Origin: Verrucomicrobiota bacterium
GTDB lineage: Bacteria; Verrucomicrobiota; Verrucomicrobiia; Limisphaerales; UBA1096
Reading direction: 5' to 3'
DNA length: 18,940 nt
Assembly: GCA_030747575.1 (NCBI GenBank)
Contig: JASLKI010000037.1
Coordinates: 1 to 18,940 of the forward strand
Within the stretch, counting starts at the first letter, position 1; the number at the start of each line of letters is the position of its first letter. Below, piece after piece: positions 1-7,249 of this stretch. Below the pieces are notes generated by a model. That model was not told where the DNA came from and ran no database searches. It saw only the letters and a list, made by a program, of their open reading frames with translations. The position numbers and the translations under genes are program-made.

Positions 1-699
1 GTGTTGCTGCGCCTGGCCAAGGACGCCAAAAAGCCGCTGGCTCTGCGCACGATCGCCGTCAACGGGCTGGCCAAGGCCAAGACCGGCGCAAAGGAACTTT
101 TGACCGAGGCCAAGGCTGGGCGACTCCCGGCCGATCTCAACTTCGCCGCCGGCAACGCACTGCGCGGCGTCCGCTGGAAAAATCTGCGCGAACAGGCAGC
201 CAAGCTATTCCCGCCACCGCAGGGACTTGGCCAGGCGCTGCCCCCCTTGGCCAAGCTCGTCGCGATGAAGGGTGACATGGCCAACGGCGAAAAGGTTTTT
301 TTTCGTCCACAAAGCACCTGTGCCACCTGCCACCAGGTCAACGGCAGGGGCATCGACTTCGGCCCAAAACTTTCCGGCATAGGCACCAAGCTCGGCCGCG
401 AGGCGTTGCTGCTCTCCATCCTCGACCCTAGCGCCGGCATCCCGTTCGGCTACGAGGCGTGGCTGTTGAAAACGAAAAACGGCGCCGAGGCGCTGGGCAT
501 CATCACCAGCCAGACCAACGACGAGTTGACGCTCAAGTTGCCCGGCGGAATTTCCATCGCCTACAAAACTGAGGACATCGCCAAGCGCACGCAGTTGCCG
601 ATCAGCATCATGCCGCAGGGCCTGCAGGCGACGATGACGCCGCAGGAATTGGTGGACATCATCACCTACCTGCACAGCCTCAAGCAAGCCAAGCGGTAG
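1..699 (+). CDS. C-terminal part of a secreted c-type heme-binding protein (Pirellula/Verrucomicrobium type), 5' end outside the window
   Basis: The frame is open at the first base, so this is the tail of a longer protein; no true start is visible. A helical, Ala/Lys/Leu-rich stretch (about residues 1-75) precedes a cytochrome c-like domain. That domain has one CxxCH site (C107, C110, H111) for covalent heme and a likely distal Met ligand in S-I-M-P (M204). The C-terminal pattern, with 'GPKLSGIG', 'ILDPSAGI', 'FGYEAW' and a closing 'PQELVDIITYLHSL', matches the heme-binding domain found at the end of very large planctomycete and verrucomicrobial putative dehydrogenases, where it follows a beta-propeller and HEAT-like repeats. 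I infer a periplasmic electron-transfer role; the substrate cannot be told from this fragment. The next gene starts 43 nt downstream on the same strand, so cotranscription is likely. The gap contains a CTTGGCCAAG palindrome (725-734). Confidence 0.85.
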   Translation: MLLRLAKDAKKPLALRTIAVNGLAKAKTGAKELLTEAKAGRLPADLNFAAGNALRGVRWKNLREQAAKLFPPPQGLGQALPPLAKLVAMKGDMANGEKVFFRPQSTCATCHQVNGRGIDFGPKLSGIGTKLGREALLLSILDPSAGIPFGYEAWLLKTKNGAEALGIITSQTNDELTLKLPGGISIAYKTEDIAKRTQLPISIMPQGLQATMTPQELVDIITYLHSLKQAKR

Positions 700-742
700 T
701 CGGCGCCTTTACAAACGGTCGGCGCTTGGCCAAGCTCCTCGC

Positions 743-1624
743 ATGAAAACCACTCGCCTGGCCCTTGCCGCATTGGCCACTTTTTTTGTCGCTGACATGG
801 TTCACTCCGCCCCGCTCACTTTCAAGTCCCGCTCACAGTCGCTCTCGGCGACCGGCGGCGGCAAATACAAACCGGTCGAAACTGAGATCACTTGGGAGGC
901 CTCCAAGACAGCCGTAGTGATCGTGGACATGTGGGACGATCACTGGTGCCCGAACGCCGCCAAGCGCGTCGCCGAAATGGCCAAGCCGATGAACGAACTG
1001 CTCCACTTGGCCCGCGAGAAGGGCCTGCTCATCATCCACGCGCCCAGCTCGACGGTTGATTTTTACAAGGACACACCGGCGCGCAAACGGGCCAAGGACG
1101 CCCCAACCTCCAAACCGCCGGTGTCGCTATCGAAGGATGTCCGCTGGGGTACCAACTGGTGCTGGCCAAACAAGTCCCGCGAGCCGGACCTCCCGATCGA
1201 CGACACCGACATGGGTTGCGACTGCGAAGAGGAGTACCCGATCCGCGAAGCGTGGACGCGGCAGATCGACCTCATCGAGATCGACGCCGAGCGTGACGCC
1301 ATCACCGACAACGGGCAGGAGGCGTACAACCTGCTCGCGCAGCACGACATCGACAACGTCATCCTCATGGGCGTGCACCTCAACATGTGCGTGCTCGGCC
1401 GCCCGGTCGGTATCCGCCAAATGGTCACCGTCGGCAAAAACGTCGTCCTCATGCGCGACATGACCGACACGATGTACAACCCGAAAAAGCGACCGTTCGT
1501 CAGCCACTTCGCCGGCACCGACCTGGTCGTGCAACACGTCGAGAAATTCTGGTGCCCCTCCATCACCAGCACCGCACTCACCGGCAAGGCCCCGTTCCGT
1601 TTCAAGAACGACCCGCGCAAGTAA
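743..1624 (+). CDS. Secreted isochorismatase-fold (cysteine hydrolase-like) protein
   Basis: 293 aa. Residues 1-23 look like a Sec signal peptide (K-T-T-R, hydrophobic core, H-S-A), so the product is probably periplasmic. The fold is recognisable from 'TAVVIVDMWDDHW' (D62 at the catalytic Asp position) and 'VILMGVHLNMCVLGRP' (C216 at the nucleophile position). These are two of the three catalytic residues of nicotinamidase/isochorismatase hydrolases. In the segment before the Cys where the third residue, a Lys, normally sits (about 171-190) I see only Arg and acidic residues, so the triad seems incomplete. There is an insertion with a Cys/Asp/Glu-rich loop (D-M-G-C-D-C-E-E-E, about 156-164). 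The family usually hydrolyses amides or enol ethers in the cytoplasm, so export is atypical. Substrate unknown. It lies between the heme protein and efp; no Shine-Dalgarno is evident before the ATG. Confidence 0.8.
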   Translation: MKTTRLALAALATFFVADMVHSAPLTFKSRSQSLSATGGGKYKPVETEITWEASKTAVVIVDMWDDHWCPNAAKRVAEMAKPMNELLHLAREKGLLIIHAPSSTVDFYKDTPARKRAKDAPTSKPPVSLSKDVRWGTNWCWPNKSREPDLPIDDTDMGCDCEEEYPIREAWTRQIDLIEIDAERDAITDNGQEAYNLLAQHDIDNVILMGVHLNMCVLGRPVGIRQMVTVGKNVVLMRDMTDTMYNPKKRPFVSHFAGTDLVVQHVEKFWCPSITSTALTGKAPFRFKNDPRK

Positions 1625-1662
1625 CCGGTTGCGGCTTCAAACTCAGGGCTTGAAATCAAGCT

Positions 1663-1708
1663 GGGGTTCGTTACGTTCGCGCCCCGTTTATCGCAAAAAC
1701 GGAACCCC
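1663..1708 (+). promoter_or_regulatory. Structured leader directly upstream of efp
   Basis: Nested inverted repeats fill the gap before the efp ATG (1713). The outer pair is GGGGTT (1663-1668) with AACCCC (1703-1708). The inner pair is CCGTTT (1684-1689) with AAACGG (1697-1702), around a 7-nt loop. A further palindrome, GCTTGAAATCAAGC, lies at 1648-1661. Folded, the structure would end 4 nt before the start codon and could mask the ribosome-binding region. No Shine-Dalgarno and no convincing -35/-10 pair are visible. A regulatory role is inference. Confidence 0.35.
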
Positions 1709-1712
1709 AATC

Positions 1713-2276
1713 ATGCCTTCAGGAAATGATCTTCGCAGAGGAATGGCCGTCAAGCATAAGGGCGAGGTGGCCGTCGTGCTGGAGTGCCAGCACCGCACTC
1801 CCCCAAAGACGCGTGCGTTTGTGCAAGCCACGCTGCGTAGCATTCGCACGGGCAAATCGTTCGACACTCGATTTAGTTCCACAGAGAAAGTCGAGGTGAT
1901 TCCGCTCAACCGCCGCAAGATGGAGTACAGCTATCGTGCCGGCGACGACTTCGTTTTCACCGATCCGGAAACGTACGAACCTGAGACAATAATGTCGGAG
2001 CTGGTCGGCGATGCGGTGGATTACATGGTCGAGAACTGCGAGGTCGAGATCACGTTCATCGAGGGCAACCCGGCCGTGCTGGAACTGCCGTCGAGCGTGG
2101 TGCTCACCGTGACTGATGCCCCGGAAGGGGTGAAAGGCGACTCCACAACGAACGTGATGAAAACCGTCACCCTCGAGACCGGGAAGAAAATTCAGGCGCC
2201 ACTCTTTATCAAGAATGGCGAGCGGCTTAAAATAGACACGCGTGAAGGAAAATACATGGAGCGCGTGAATAAATAG
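1713..2276 (+). CDS. efp: Elongation factor P
   Basis: 187 aa, the usual EF-P length. EF-P binds ribosomes stalled on polyproline stretches between the P and E sites and stimulates peptide bond formation. The three-domain architecture is clear: KOW-like N-domain (about 1-65), middle OB domain (about 66-130), and C-terminal OB domain with the signatures 'EGVKGDSTTNVMKTVTLETG' and 'KIDTREGKYMERV'. The ATG at 1713 is chosen because the family begins at 'DLRRGM'; a longer reading from 1629 adds 28 residues unlike EF-P. The tip of the modification loop reads R-T-P-P-K-T-R-A-F rather than the common K-P-G-K-G-x-A-F. K32 aligns with the Lys that is beta-lysylated in Escherichia coli. Whether it is modified cannot be seen; no modification enzyme is encoded here. 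The upstream gene ends 88 nt before, and a strong terminator follows. Confidence 0.95.
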   Translation: MPSGNDLRRGMAVKHKGEVAVVLECQHRTPPKTRAFVQATLRSIRTGKSFDTRFSSTEKVEVIPLNRRKMEYSYRAGDDFVFTDPETYEPETIMSELVGDAVDYMVENCEVEITFIEGNPAVLELPSSVVLTVTDAPEGVKGDSTTNVMKTVTLETGKKIQAPLFIKNGERLKIDTREGKYMERVNK

Positions 2277-2308
2277 TTCTCCGCTAAACGATATTATTTT
2301 GTGGGCGC

Positions 2309-2335
2309 TCCGCTTGGCTAAGCGGGCATTTTTTT
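2309..2335 (+). terminator. Intrinsic terminator of the efp transcription unit
   Basis: The stem CCGCTT (2310-2315) pairs with AAGCGG (2320-2325) around a GGCT loop, extended by a T-G wobble, and is followed by seven T residues (2329-2335). The stem-loop is a degenerate copy of the genome-wide GCTTGGCCAAGC palindrome. Its T-tract abuts the stop codon (2335-2337) of the convergent kinase gene. On the minus strand no T-run follows, so it acts in one direction. Confidence 0.85.
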
Positions 2336-3390
2336 CAAGACTCAGGCTCGAGCCTTGGCCGGAATTTATATTTTTTGGCCAGGGCCTGCACGCTGCGGAG
2401 CGATTTCATGCCACCGGTGCAGGACGGCTCGGAGAAACAGGCGGCGGCGGCACAGACCGCCGTCTCGAGGCACTTGGCCAGATCCCATTCCTCGTGCAGG
2501 CCAAGCAGCATGCCGGTGCAGAAGGCATCCCCCGCCCCGGCCGCGCCAACGATGTCCCTTGCCGGGATTCGCAGCGAGGATTGCAGCACGTCCTCCCCCT
2601 TTCGCGTACGCACGAATCCACCCTCGGGAAAGTGGATCACGACTAGTTCGCCGACGCCCATCTGCAACAACGCGCCGGAGGCATGCCTCAGCGCCACGGT
2701 GTCCAGTTTGCCGTCGTCCTGCCGAATCTTAAAACCGGTCGTCTTACCGGCTTCGATTTCGTTCAGGATGCAGTAATCGGTGTACTGCAGTGCGGGCGTG
2801 ATAACCTTGGCGAAGCGGTCGCTATCCTCGCTCACGGCGTCGATGCTCGTCCGCAGCCCGGCCGCCTGCGCGGCTGCGAGAAGCTTGGCCGCCTTGGTAC
2901 CGTGATTTTTGTCGGCGCTATCCATCTCGTCGAGCAGGAGCAGGTAGCCCAAGTGAAAAAAACGGGCCTTGGTTTTTTTGAAGTCGATATCGGTGCCGCC
3001 CCAGAGCGCGTTGGCGCCGCGGTTGTGAAAAAACGTCCGGTTGCCGCCCTTGGTCTCGGTCATGACATCGGTGTAGGAGGTCGGGGCATCGGCGGTTGAC
3101 TTGAGGAGCTTGGTGTCGATCTTCTGGCTGGCGCAGTCCGCAAGGATCTGGTCACCGAAAGCGTCTTTGCCGACCAGGCCAGCGGCGGCGAGCGGGATAT
3201 CAGCGCCGAGCTTGGCAAGGTTGATGAGCAGATTGTACGGCGAACCGCCGGTGCCGGTGACCGTGGCCCCGGTGATGTTGGCCAATTGCTCTCGCTGGGG
3301 GTAAACATCGATCATCTTCACCTGATCGATGATCCAGTTTCCACCAGCCAGAATCCCGGATCGCTTGGGAGCTTTTTTTGCAGCGGACAT
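2335..3390 (-). CDS. PfkB/ribokinase-family carbohydrate kinase
   Basis: 351 aa from the ATG at 3390, chosen because the fold begins at 'SGILAGGNWIID'; an upstream ATG at 3417 would add nine residues. PfkB kinases phosphorylate sugars or nucleosides using ATP. Visible signatures are the N-terminal substrate-side motif 'GTGGSPYNLLINLAKLG' (about 46-62), the N-E-I-E Mg-binding motif (about 210-213), and the C-terminal anion-hole/catalytic motif 'GAAGAGDAFCTGML', whose Asp (about 288) is the catalytic base. Two Thr residues usual before GAGD (D-T-T-G-A-G-D) are replaced by G-A-A. The substrate is not predictable: fructokinase, adenosine kinase-like or another sugar are all possible. It follows the NusG-like gene by 54 nt and is probably last in the tyrS unit. 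Its stop overlaps the efp terminator T-tract on the opposite strand. Confidence 0.88.
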   Translation of the reverse strand: MSAAKKAPKRSGILAGGNWIIDQVKMIDVYPQREQLANITGATVTGTGGSPYNLLINLAKLGADIPLAAAGLVGKDAFGDQILADCASQKIDTKLLKSTADAPTSYTDVMTETKGGNRTFFHNRGANALWGGTDIDFKKTKARFFHLGYLLLLDEMDSADKNHGTKAAKLLAAAQAAGLRTSIDAVSEDSDRFAKVITPALQYTDYCILNEIEAGKTTGFKIRQDDGKLDTVALRHASGALLQMGVGELVVIHFPEGGFVRTRKGEDVLQSSLRIPARDIVGAAGAGDAFCTGMLLGLHEEWDLAKCLETAVCAAAACFSEPSCTGGMKSLRSVQALAKKYKFRPRLEPES

Positions 3391-3444
3391 TGGAAACACG
3401 AACTCTGCCAACAACACCGCCTGAAGGCGAGTCTGGAATTGCGG

Positions 3445-3978
3445 TTAAATCAGCTCCAGAATGGAAGCATCGACCTTGATCGCGGCGGCTTGGCCAATGA
3501 AATCAAGTCGCAGCAGTACGGTGGTCATCCCGAACCGATCCTCCACCCAGCCCTCCTGACCCTGCAGCGAGCCGGACTTGATCATTACGCGGTTTCCCTT
3601 CCCTATCATTGGCTCGACTCGGATATCTACATTTTGATCGAGTGCAAATAGGATGTCGCTCAACTGCTTCTTAAACTCCTCCTGATCATGGACTTCGAGC
3701 ATATTGGCGACGTAGTTGCTCTGGATCGCCACTTCTCTTGTTTTTCGGTTTAGCTGGAGAAAAACGTAGCCGGGGAAAAGCGGCTTTTGGAACGTAACCA
3801 CCTTGCCTCGATATTTCTTTGTGTTGCTGTAAGTCGGGAGGGTGGTGGAGAAGTTGTAGATTTTTCCGTGCTCAACGAGCTTTTTTTCGCAGCGCGGCCG
3901 CACGTGGGCCACGTACCAGTCCAACTCCGCGTCCTGCGATGCCTGAACGTCATCCGTGACCTCCGTTAGTTGCTCCAT
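3445..3978 (-). CDS. NusG-family transcription elongation factor paralogue (NGN + KOW)
   Basis: 177 aa from the ATG at 3978, 22 nt after the tyrS stop; the frame also allows a start at 4062 that would overlap tyrS by 62 nt. The NGN domain spans about residues 20-115 ('WYVAHVRPRCEKK', then the hallmark 'PLFPGYVFLQ' at 66-75). A KOW domain follows at about 126-155 ('GNRVMIKSGSLQGQEGWVE'). NusG proteins bind the RNA polymerase clamp, affect pausing and link to Rho or ribosomes. Core nusG normally sits by secE and rplK; its placement after tyrS and before a sugar kinase suggests a specialised paralogue of the RfaH/UpxY/LoaP kind. Those usually control long exopolysaccharide or biosynthetic operons, but no such operon is present here. 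The target is therefore unknown. It could instead be the only NusG of this organism, which this window cannot exclude. Confidence 0.82.
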   Translation of the reverse strand: MEQLTEVTDDVQASQDAELDWYVAHVRPRCEKKLVEHGKIYNFSTTLPTYSNTKKYRGKVVTFQKPLFPGYVFLQLNRKTREVAIQSNYVANMLEVHDQEEFKKQLSDILFALDQNVDIRVEPMIGKGNRVMIKSGSLQGQEGWVEDRFGMTTVLLRLDFIGQAAAIKVDASILELI

Positions 3979-4000
3979 CTCGGCGCGGACTTTATCGAAA

Positions 4001-5281
4001 CTACCCGGCCAAAACAACGGCGTAATTGCGCTTACCCCGGCGCAACAGAAGGTATTTGCCAAACAACAAGTCGCCGGTCTTCAGCTTGTGCTGATCGTCG
4101 TCGACTCGACTGCTGTTCACGTACACACCGCCGCCCTTGATGTCCTTACGCGACTGGCCACGCGACTGGGCCAAGCCGGCCTCGTGCAGCAGCTCCGGGA
4201 GCCAAAGCCCCTCGCCGCCGAAACGATCCAACGCCACCTCGTGCGTCGGCACCTCACCGGCAATCTCCCGGAATGTCGCCTCAGTGATCCCGTCCAGCGA
4301 ACCGCCGAACAGAATCTCGCTGGCGCGGATAACCTCGCTGGCGGCCTCTTCGCCGTGGACAAGCACGGTGACCTCCCTGGCCAAGGCCTTGTGCGCGACG
4401 CGAGCATGCGGCTGCTCCGCGTGCTGCCTGGCCAAGGCCTCGATCTCGTCGGGATGGAGGAAGGTGAAAAAATTCAGGTACCGAACCACATCACGGTCAT
4501 CGACGCGCACCCAGTATTGGTAAAACTGGTAGATGCTCGTGCGGGCCACATCCAGCCACACGGCGCCGGCCTCCGTCTTGCCAAACTTGGTGCCGTCCGA
4601 ATTGGTAATCAGTGGCATGGTCAAGCCGTAGGCCTGACGGTTCTGCCGGCGGTGGATGAGGTCGATGCCGGCGGTGATGTTCCCCCACTGGTCGCTGCCG
4701 CCAATCTGCAGTTCGCACTCGTTCTGCTTGTATAGGTGATCGAAGTCGAGCGCCTGCAGTATCATGTAGCTGAACTCGGTGAAGCTGATGCCGACGTCGC
4801 GATTCTCCATCCGCGCGCGCACGCTCTCCTTGGCCACCATGGCGTTGACCTTGAAATGCTTGCCGACGTCACGCAGCACGTCGAGGAACGAGAGCGGCGC
4901 GGTCCAGTCGGCGTTATCAACGAGCAACGCCGCGTTGGCTTCGCTGTCAAAATCCAGAAAACTGGCCAACTGTTTCTTGACTCCCTCAATGTTGGCCTTG
5001 AGCTGCTCGTGGGTGAGTAACTGGCGCTCGGCGCTCTTGCCGCTGGGGTCACCGATCGAGCCGGTCGCGCCGCCGGCGATGACGATCGGCTTGTGGCCGA
5101 ACTGCTGGAAGCGGCGCAGCGCCAGCAACGGTACAAGACTGCCGACGTGCAGACTGTCGGCCGTGGGGTCGAACCCGCAGTACAGCGTCACGGCCCCTTT
5201 GGCCAGGCGCTGTGCGAGCCCCTCCCGATCCGTGCAGTCGGAGATCAGTCCGCGCCATTCCAGTTCCTCGATGATACCCAT
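4001..5281 (-). CDS. tyrS: Tyrosyl-tRNA synthetase
   Basis: 426 aa, the normal bacterial TyrRS length, from the ATG at 5281 ('MGIIEELEWRGLI'); an in-frame ATG at 5356 adds 25 Lys/Arg/Ala-rich residues that look non-native. The enzyme charges tRNA-Tyr in two ATP-dependent steps in the cytoplasm. Class I signatures are present: a HIGH-type motif S-L-H-V-G (about 43-47), tyrosine-pocket residues in 'LQIGGSDQWGN' (about 191-201), and a KMSKS-type loop K-F-G-K-T (232-236). A C-terminal S4-like RNA-binding domain covers about 360-426 ('RKDIKGGGVYVN', 'LLFGKYLLLRRGKRNY'). It is the first gene of a likely unit with the NusG paralogue and PfkB kinase. It is insulated from rpsA by a terminator. No T-box element is visible in the 126-nt gap upstream. 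Confidence 0.97.
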   Translation of the reverse strand: MGIIEELEWRGLISDCTDREGLAQRLAKGAVTLYCGFDPTADSLHVGSLVPLLALRRFQQFGHKPIVIAGGATGSIGDPSGKSAERQLLTHEQLKANIEGVKKQLASFLDFDSEANAALLVDNADWTAPLSFLDVLRDVGKHFKVNAMVAKESVRARMENRDVGISFTEFSYMILQALDFDHLYKQNECELQIGGSDQWGNITAGIDLIHRRQNRQAYGLTMPLITNSDGTKFGKTEAGAVWLDVARTSIYQFYQYWVRVDDRDVVRYLNFFTFLHPDEIEALARQHAEQPHARVAHKALAREVTVLVHGEEAASEVIRASEILFGGSLDGITEATFREIAGEVPTHEVALDRFGGEGLWLPELLHEAGLAQSRGQSRKDIKGGGVYVNSSRVDDDQHKLKTGDLLFGKYLLLRRGKRNYAVVLAG

Positions 5282-5296
5282 AAAACGGCACGTGTT

Positions 5297-5352
5297 ATGG
5301 CCGCTTGGCCATTGAAAGTCGAGAGCCGCCCGCTTGGCCGCCCGCTTGGCCG
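5297..5352. repeat. Local cluster of the GCTTGGCC motif upstream of tyrS
   Basis: GCTTGGCC occurs three times in 49 bases (5303-5310, 5332-5339, 5344-5351). Two copies form a perfect 12-bp tandem repeat, CCCGCTTGGCCG, at 5329-5340 and 5341-5352. The first copy sits in an inverted repeat ATGGCC/GGCCAT (5297-5302 and 5307-5312) around GCTT. The cluster lies between the rpsA terminator and the tyrS start, so it would be in the tyrS promoter or 5' leader. It is a dense local instance of the dispersed TTGGCCAA palindrome. Confidence 0.75.
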
Positions 5353-5354
5353 AC

Positions 5355-5382
5355 AAAAAACCGGGCAGGAAAACCTGCCCGG
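5355..5382 (-). terminator. Intrinsic terminator of rpsA
   Basis: A perfect 9-bp stem, CCGGGCAGG (5361-5369) with CCTGCCCGG (5374-5382), has a four-base loop. Read on the minus strand, it is followed by six T residues (complement of 5355-5360). It begins 25 nt after the rpsA stop codon and separates rpsA from tyrS. Confidence 0.92.
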
Positions 5383-5407
5383 TTGCAAAACAATTTGAAG
5401 CGCCGGC

Positions 5408-7249
5408 TTACTCGCCCGGCTTTGCTTCATCGCCCTTGGCTTCCGCTTCGGCAGGAGCTTCCTCTGCAGTTTCAGCGGGAGCCTCCTCGCTCTCGGTCGG
5501 GGGCTCAGTCTCGGCGGGAGCCTCGGGCTCTTCGGCAGCGCCAGCTTCCTCTTTTGTCTTGATGGCCGCAGCCTTGCTCTCCCCTTCGTCGTCGCCGAAG
5601 GTGTCAAAGGCATGTTGCAACGCCACCAGGTCTTCGCCCGGCTTGAGGGCGTCGAGCACGGCTTCCTCCTCCTTGAGCTGTTCCTGGGAGTAGTTGGCCG
5701 CCTTGATTGAGAGGCCAATGCGGCGATCCGACCGATCGATCTTGATCACGCGGGCCGTCACATCCTCGCCCACATTGAGGACGTCCTTGATTTTCTCGAC
5801 CCGCTCCTCGCTGACTTGGCTAATATGCACCAAGCCGTCGATGTCGTGATCGAGCCCGACGAACGCTCCAAAGCTGGCGAGTTTGGAAACCTTGCCCTCG
5901 ACGAGGTCGCCGATCTTGTACAGTTCGGCGATCTTGTCCCACGGATCATCGTCAAGCTGCTTGATGCCGACGGAGATGCGCTGGTTTTCCCGGTCGACCT
6001 CGAGCACCTGTGCCTCGACGTCCATTCCTTTTTTCAATACCTCGGACGGGTGGTTGACCCTGCGGGTCCATGAGATGTCGGAGACGTGGATCATCGCGTC
6101 GAGCCCTTCCTCCAGCCCCATGAAAGCGCCGTAACTGGTGAGGTTGCGAATCTTGCCGGACACCTTTGCGCCAACCTTGTATTTCTCCTCGGCCAAATCC
6201 CATGGGTTGGTGTCGAGTTGACGTATACCAAGGGAGATTTTCTGCTCGTCTTGGTTGATACCAAGCACGACGGCCTCGATGTCCTCGCCGGCCTTGAGCA
6301 CCTCGGAGGGCTTGTTAATGCGCTTGGTCCAGGACAATTCACTGACGTGAACCAATCCCTCGACCCCAGGTTCCAACTCGATAAATGCGCCGTACGGCAT
6401 GAGGTTGACCACCTTGCCGGCCACCTTGCCGCCGATGGGATATTTCTCCTCAATCTTTTCCCATGGATTGGCCTCTTTTTGTTTCAAGCCGAGGCTAACT
6501 CGCTCGCTTTCCTTGTTGACGTCGAGCACGACCACCTCGAGTTCCTGGCCGGTCGCCAGCATTTGCGAGGGGTGCGTGATGCGGCCCCAGCTCATGTCAG
6601 TGATGTGCAGCAGGCCGTCGAGGCCGTTCAGGTCGATAAATGCGCCGAAGTCGGTGAGGTTCTTGACGGTGCCCTTGCGGATATCTCCCGGCATCATGTC
6701 GTCCAGGAGCTTCGCGCGCTTGGCAGAGCGTTCCTCCTCGATCAACTCGCGGCGGCTGAGCACGATGTTTTGCCGCTCAAGGTTGAGCTTCATCACCTTG
6801 AAATCGTAGGTGTTGCCGACGAAGACATCCAGATCCCGTGGCGTGATGATGTCGATCTGTGACGAGGGAAGGAAAGCCTCCACGCCGACGTTCACAATCA
6901 ACCCGCCCTTGACCGCTGCCTTAACACGGCCCTTGATGCAGCCGCCTTCCTCGCAGATGGTTTTGATGTTCTCCCAGTTCTGCTTGAAAATGGCCTGCTC
7001 GTGCGACAACTCGACCATGCCTTCGCGATCCTCGAGGCGCACGATTTGCACGTCGACCACGTCGCCCAGCTTTAATTCCTCCTCGTCGTGATCGGAAAAC
7101 TCGTTGATCGGCACCGAGCCTTCGCTCTTGTAGCCGATGTCGATCATGACTTCCTTCTGACGAATCTCAATGACCGTCCCTTTGACTATTTGGCCTGCGA
7201 CATAGCTGGTTTGGCTCTGCGCCATGGCCTCTTCCATGGTTAATGACAC
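5408..7249 (-). CDS. rpsA: 30S ribosomal protein S1
   Basis: 613 aa with six S1/OB-fold RNA-binding domains at about residues 19-84, 104-168, 189-257, 274-343, 361-430 and 448-516. Domains 3-6 carry the canonical 'FGAFIDL...GLLHITDMSW' type signature; domains 1 and 2 are the divergent, ribosome-binding pair. S1 brings mRNA to the 30S subunit and unfolds leader structure. The protein is longer than the 557-residue E. coli S1 because of a C-terminal Ala/Glu/Pro-rich acidic tail (about 555-613), likely disordered. The start shown is GTG at 7249; in-frame ATGs at 7237 and 7225 are alternatives. The last has a purine-rich GGAAGAGG just upstream but with very short spacing. rpsA follows the HEAT gene by 212 nt and ends in a strong terminator. 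Confidence 0.97.
   Translation of the reverse strand: MSLTMEEAMAQSQTSYVAGQIVKGTVIEIRQKEVMIDIGYKSEGSVPINEFSDHDEEELKLGDVVDVQIVRLEDREGMVELSHEQAIFKQNWENIKTICEEGGCIKGRVKAAVKGGLIVNVGVEAFLPSSQIDIITPRDLDVFVGNTYDFKVMKLNLERQNIVLSRRELIEEERSAKRAKLLDDMMPGDIRKGTVKNLTDFGAFIDLNGLDGLLHITDMSWGRITHPSQMLATGQELEVVVLDVNKESERVSLGLKQKEANPWEKIEEKYPIGGKVAGKVVNLMPYGAFIELEPGVEGLVHVSELSWTKRINKPSEVLKAGEDIEAVVLGINQDEQKISLGIRQLDTNPWDLAEEKYKVGAKVSGKIRNLTSYGAFMGLEEGLDAMIHVSDISWTRRVNHPSEVLKKGMDVEAQVLEVDRENQRISVGIKQLDDDPWDKIAELYKIGDLVEGKVSKLASFGAFVGLDHDIDGLVHISQVSEERVEKIKDVLNVGEDVTARVIKIDRSDRRIGLSIKAANYSQEQLKEEEAVLDALKPGEDLVALQHAFDTFGDDEGESKAAAIKTKEEAGAAEEPEAPAETEPPTESEEAPAETAEEAPAEAEAKGDEAKPGE

Noticed and set aside
4001..4062. 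62-nt overlap between tyrS and an extended NusG-like reading frame
   Set aside because: The extended N-terminus does not resemble NusG; the ATG at 3978 gives normal length and a 22-nt gap.
3956..4735. Long plus-strand open frame (259 codons) opposite tyrS
   Set aside because: It is antisense to a complete, motif-rich tyrS, has no recognisable domain, and reflects GC-rich codon shadowing.
5282..5407. T-box riboswitch upstream of tyrS
   Set aside because: The gap is too short once the terminator is removed and lacks the T-box sequence and specifier stem; T-boxes are also uncommon in this group.
6086..6862. Plus-strand open frame of 258 codons opposite rpsA
   Set aside because: It mirrors the repeated S1 domains on the other strand; the protein has no family features.
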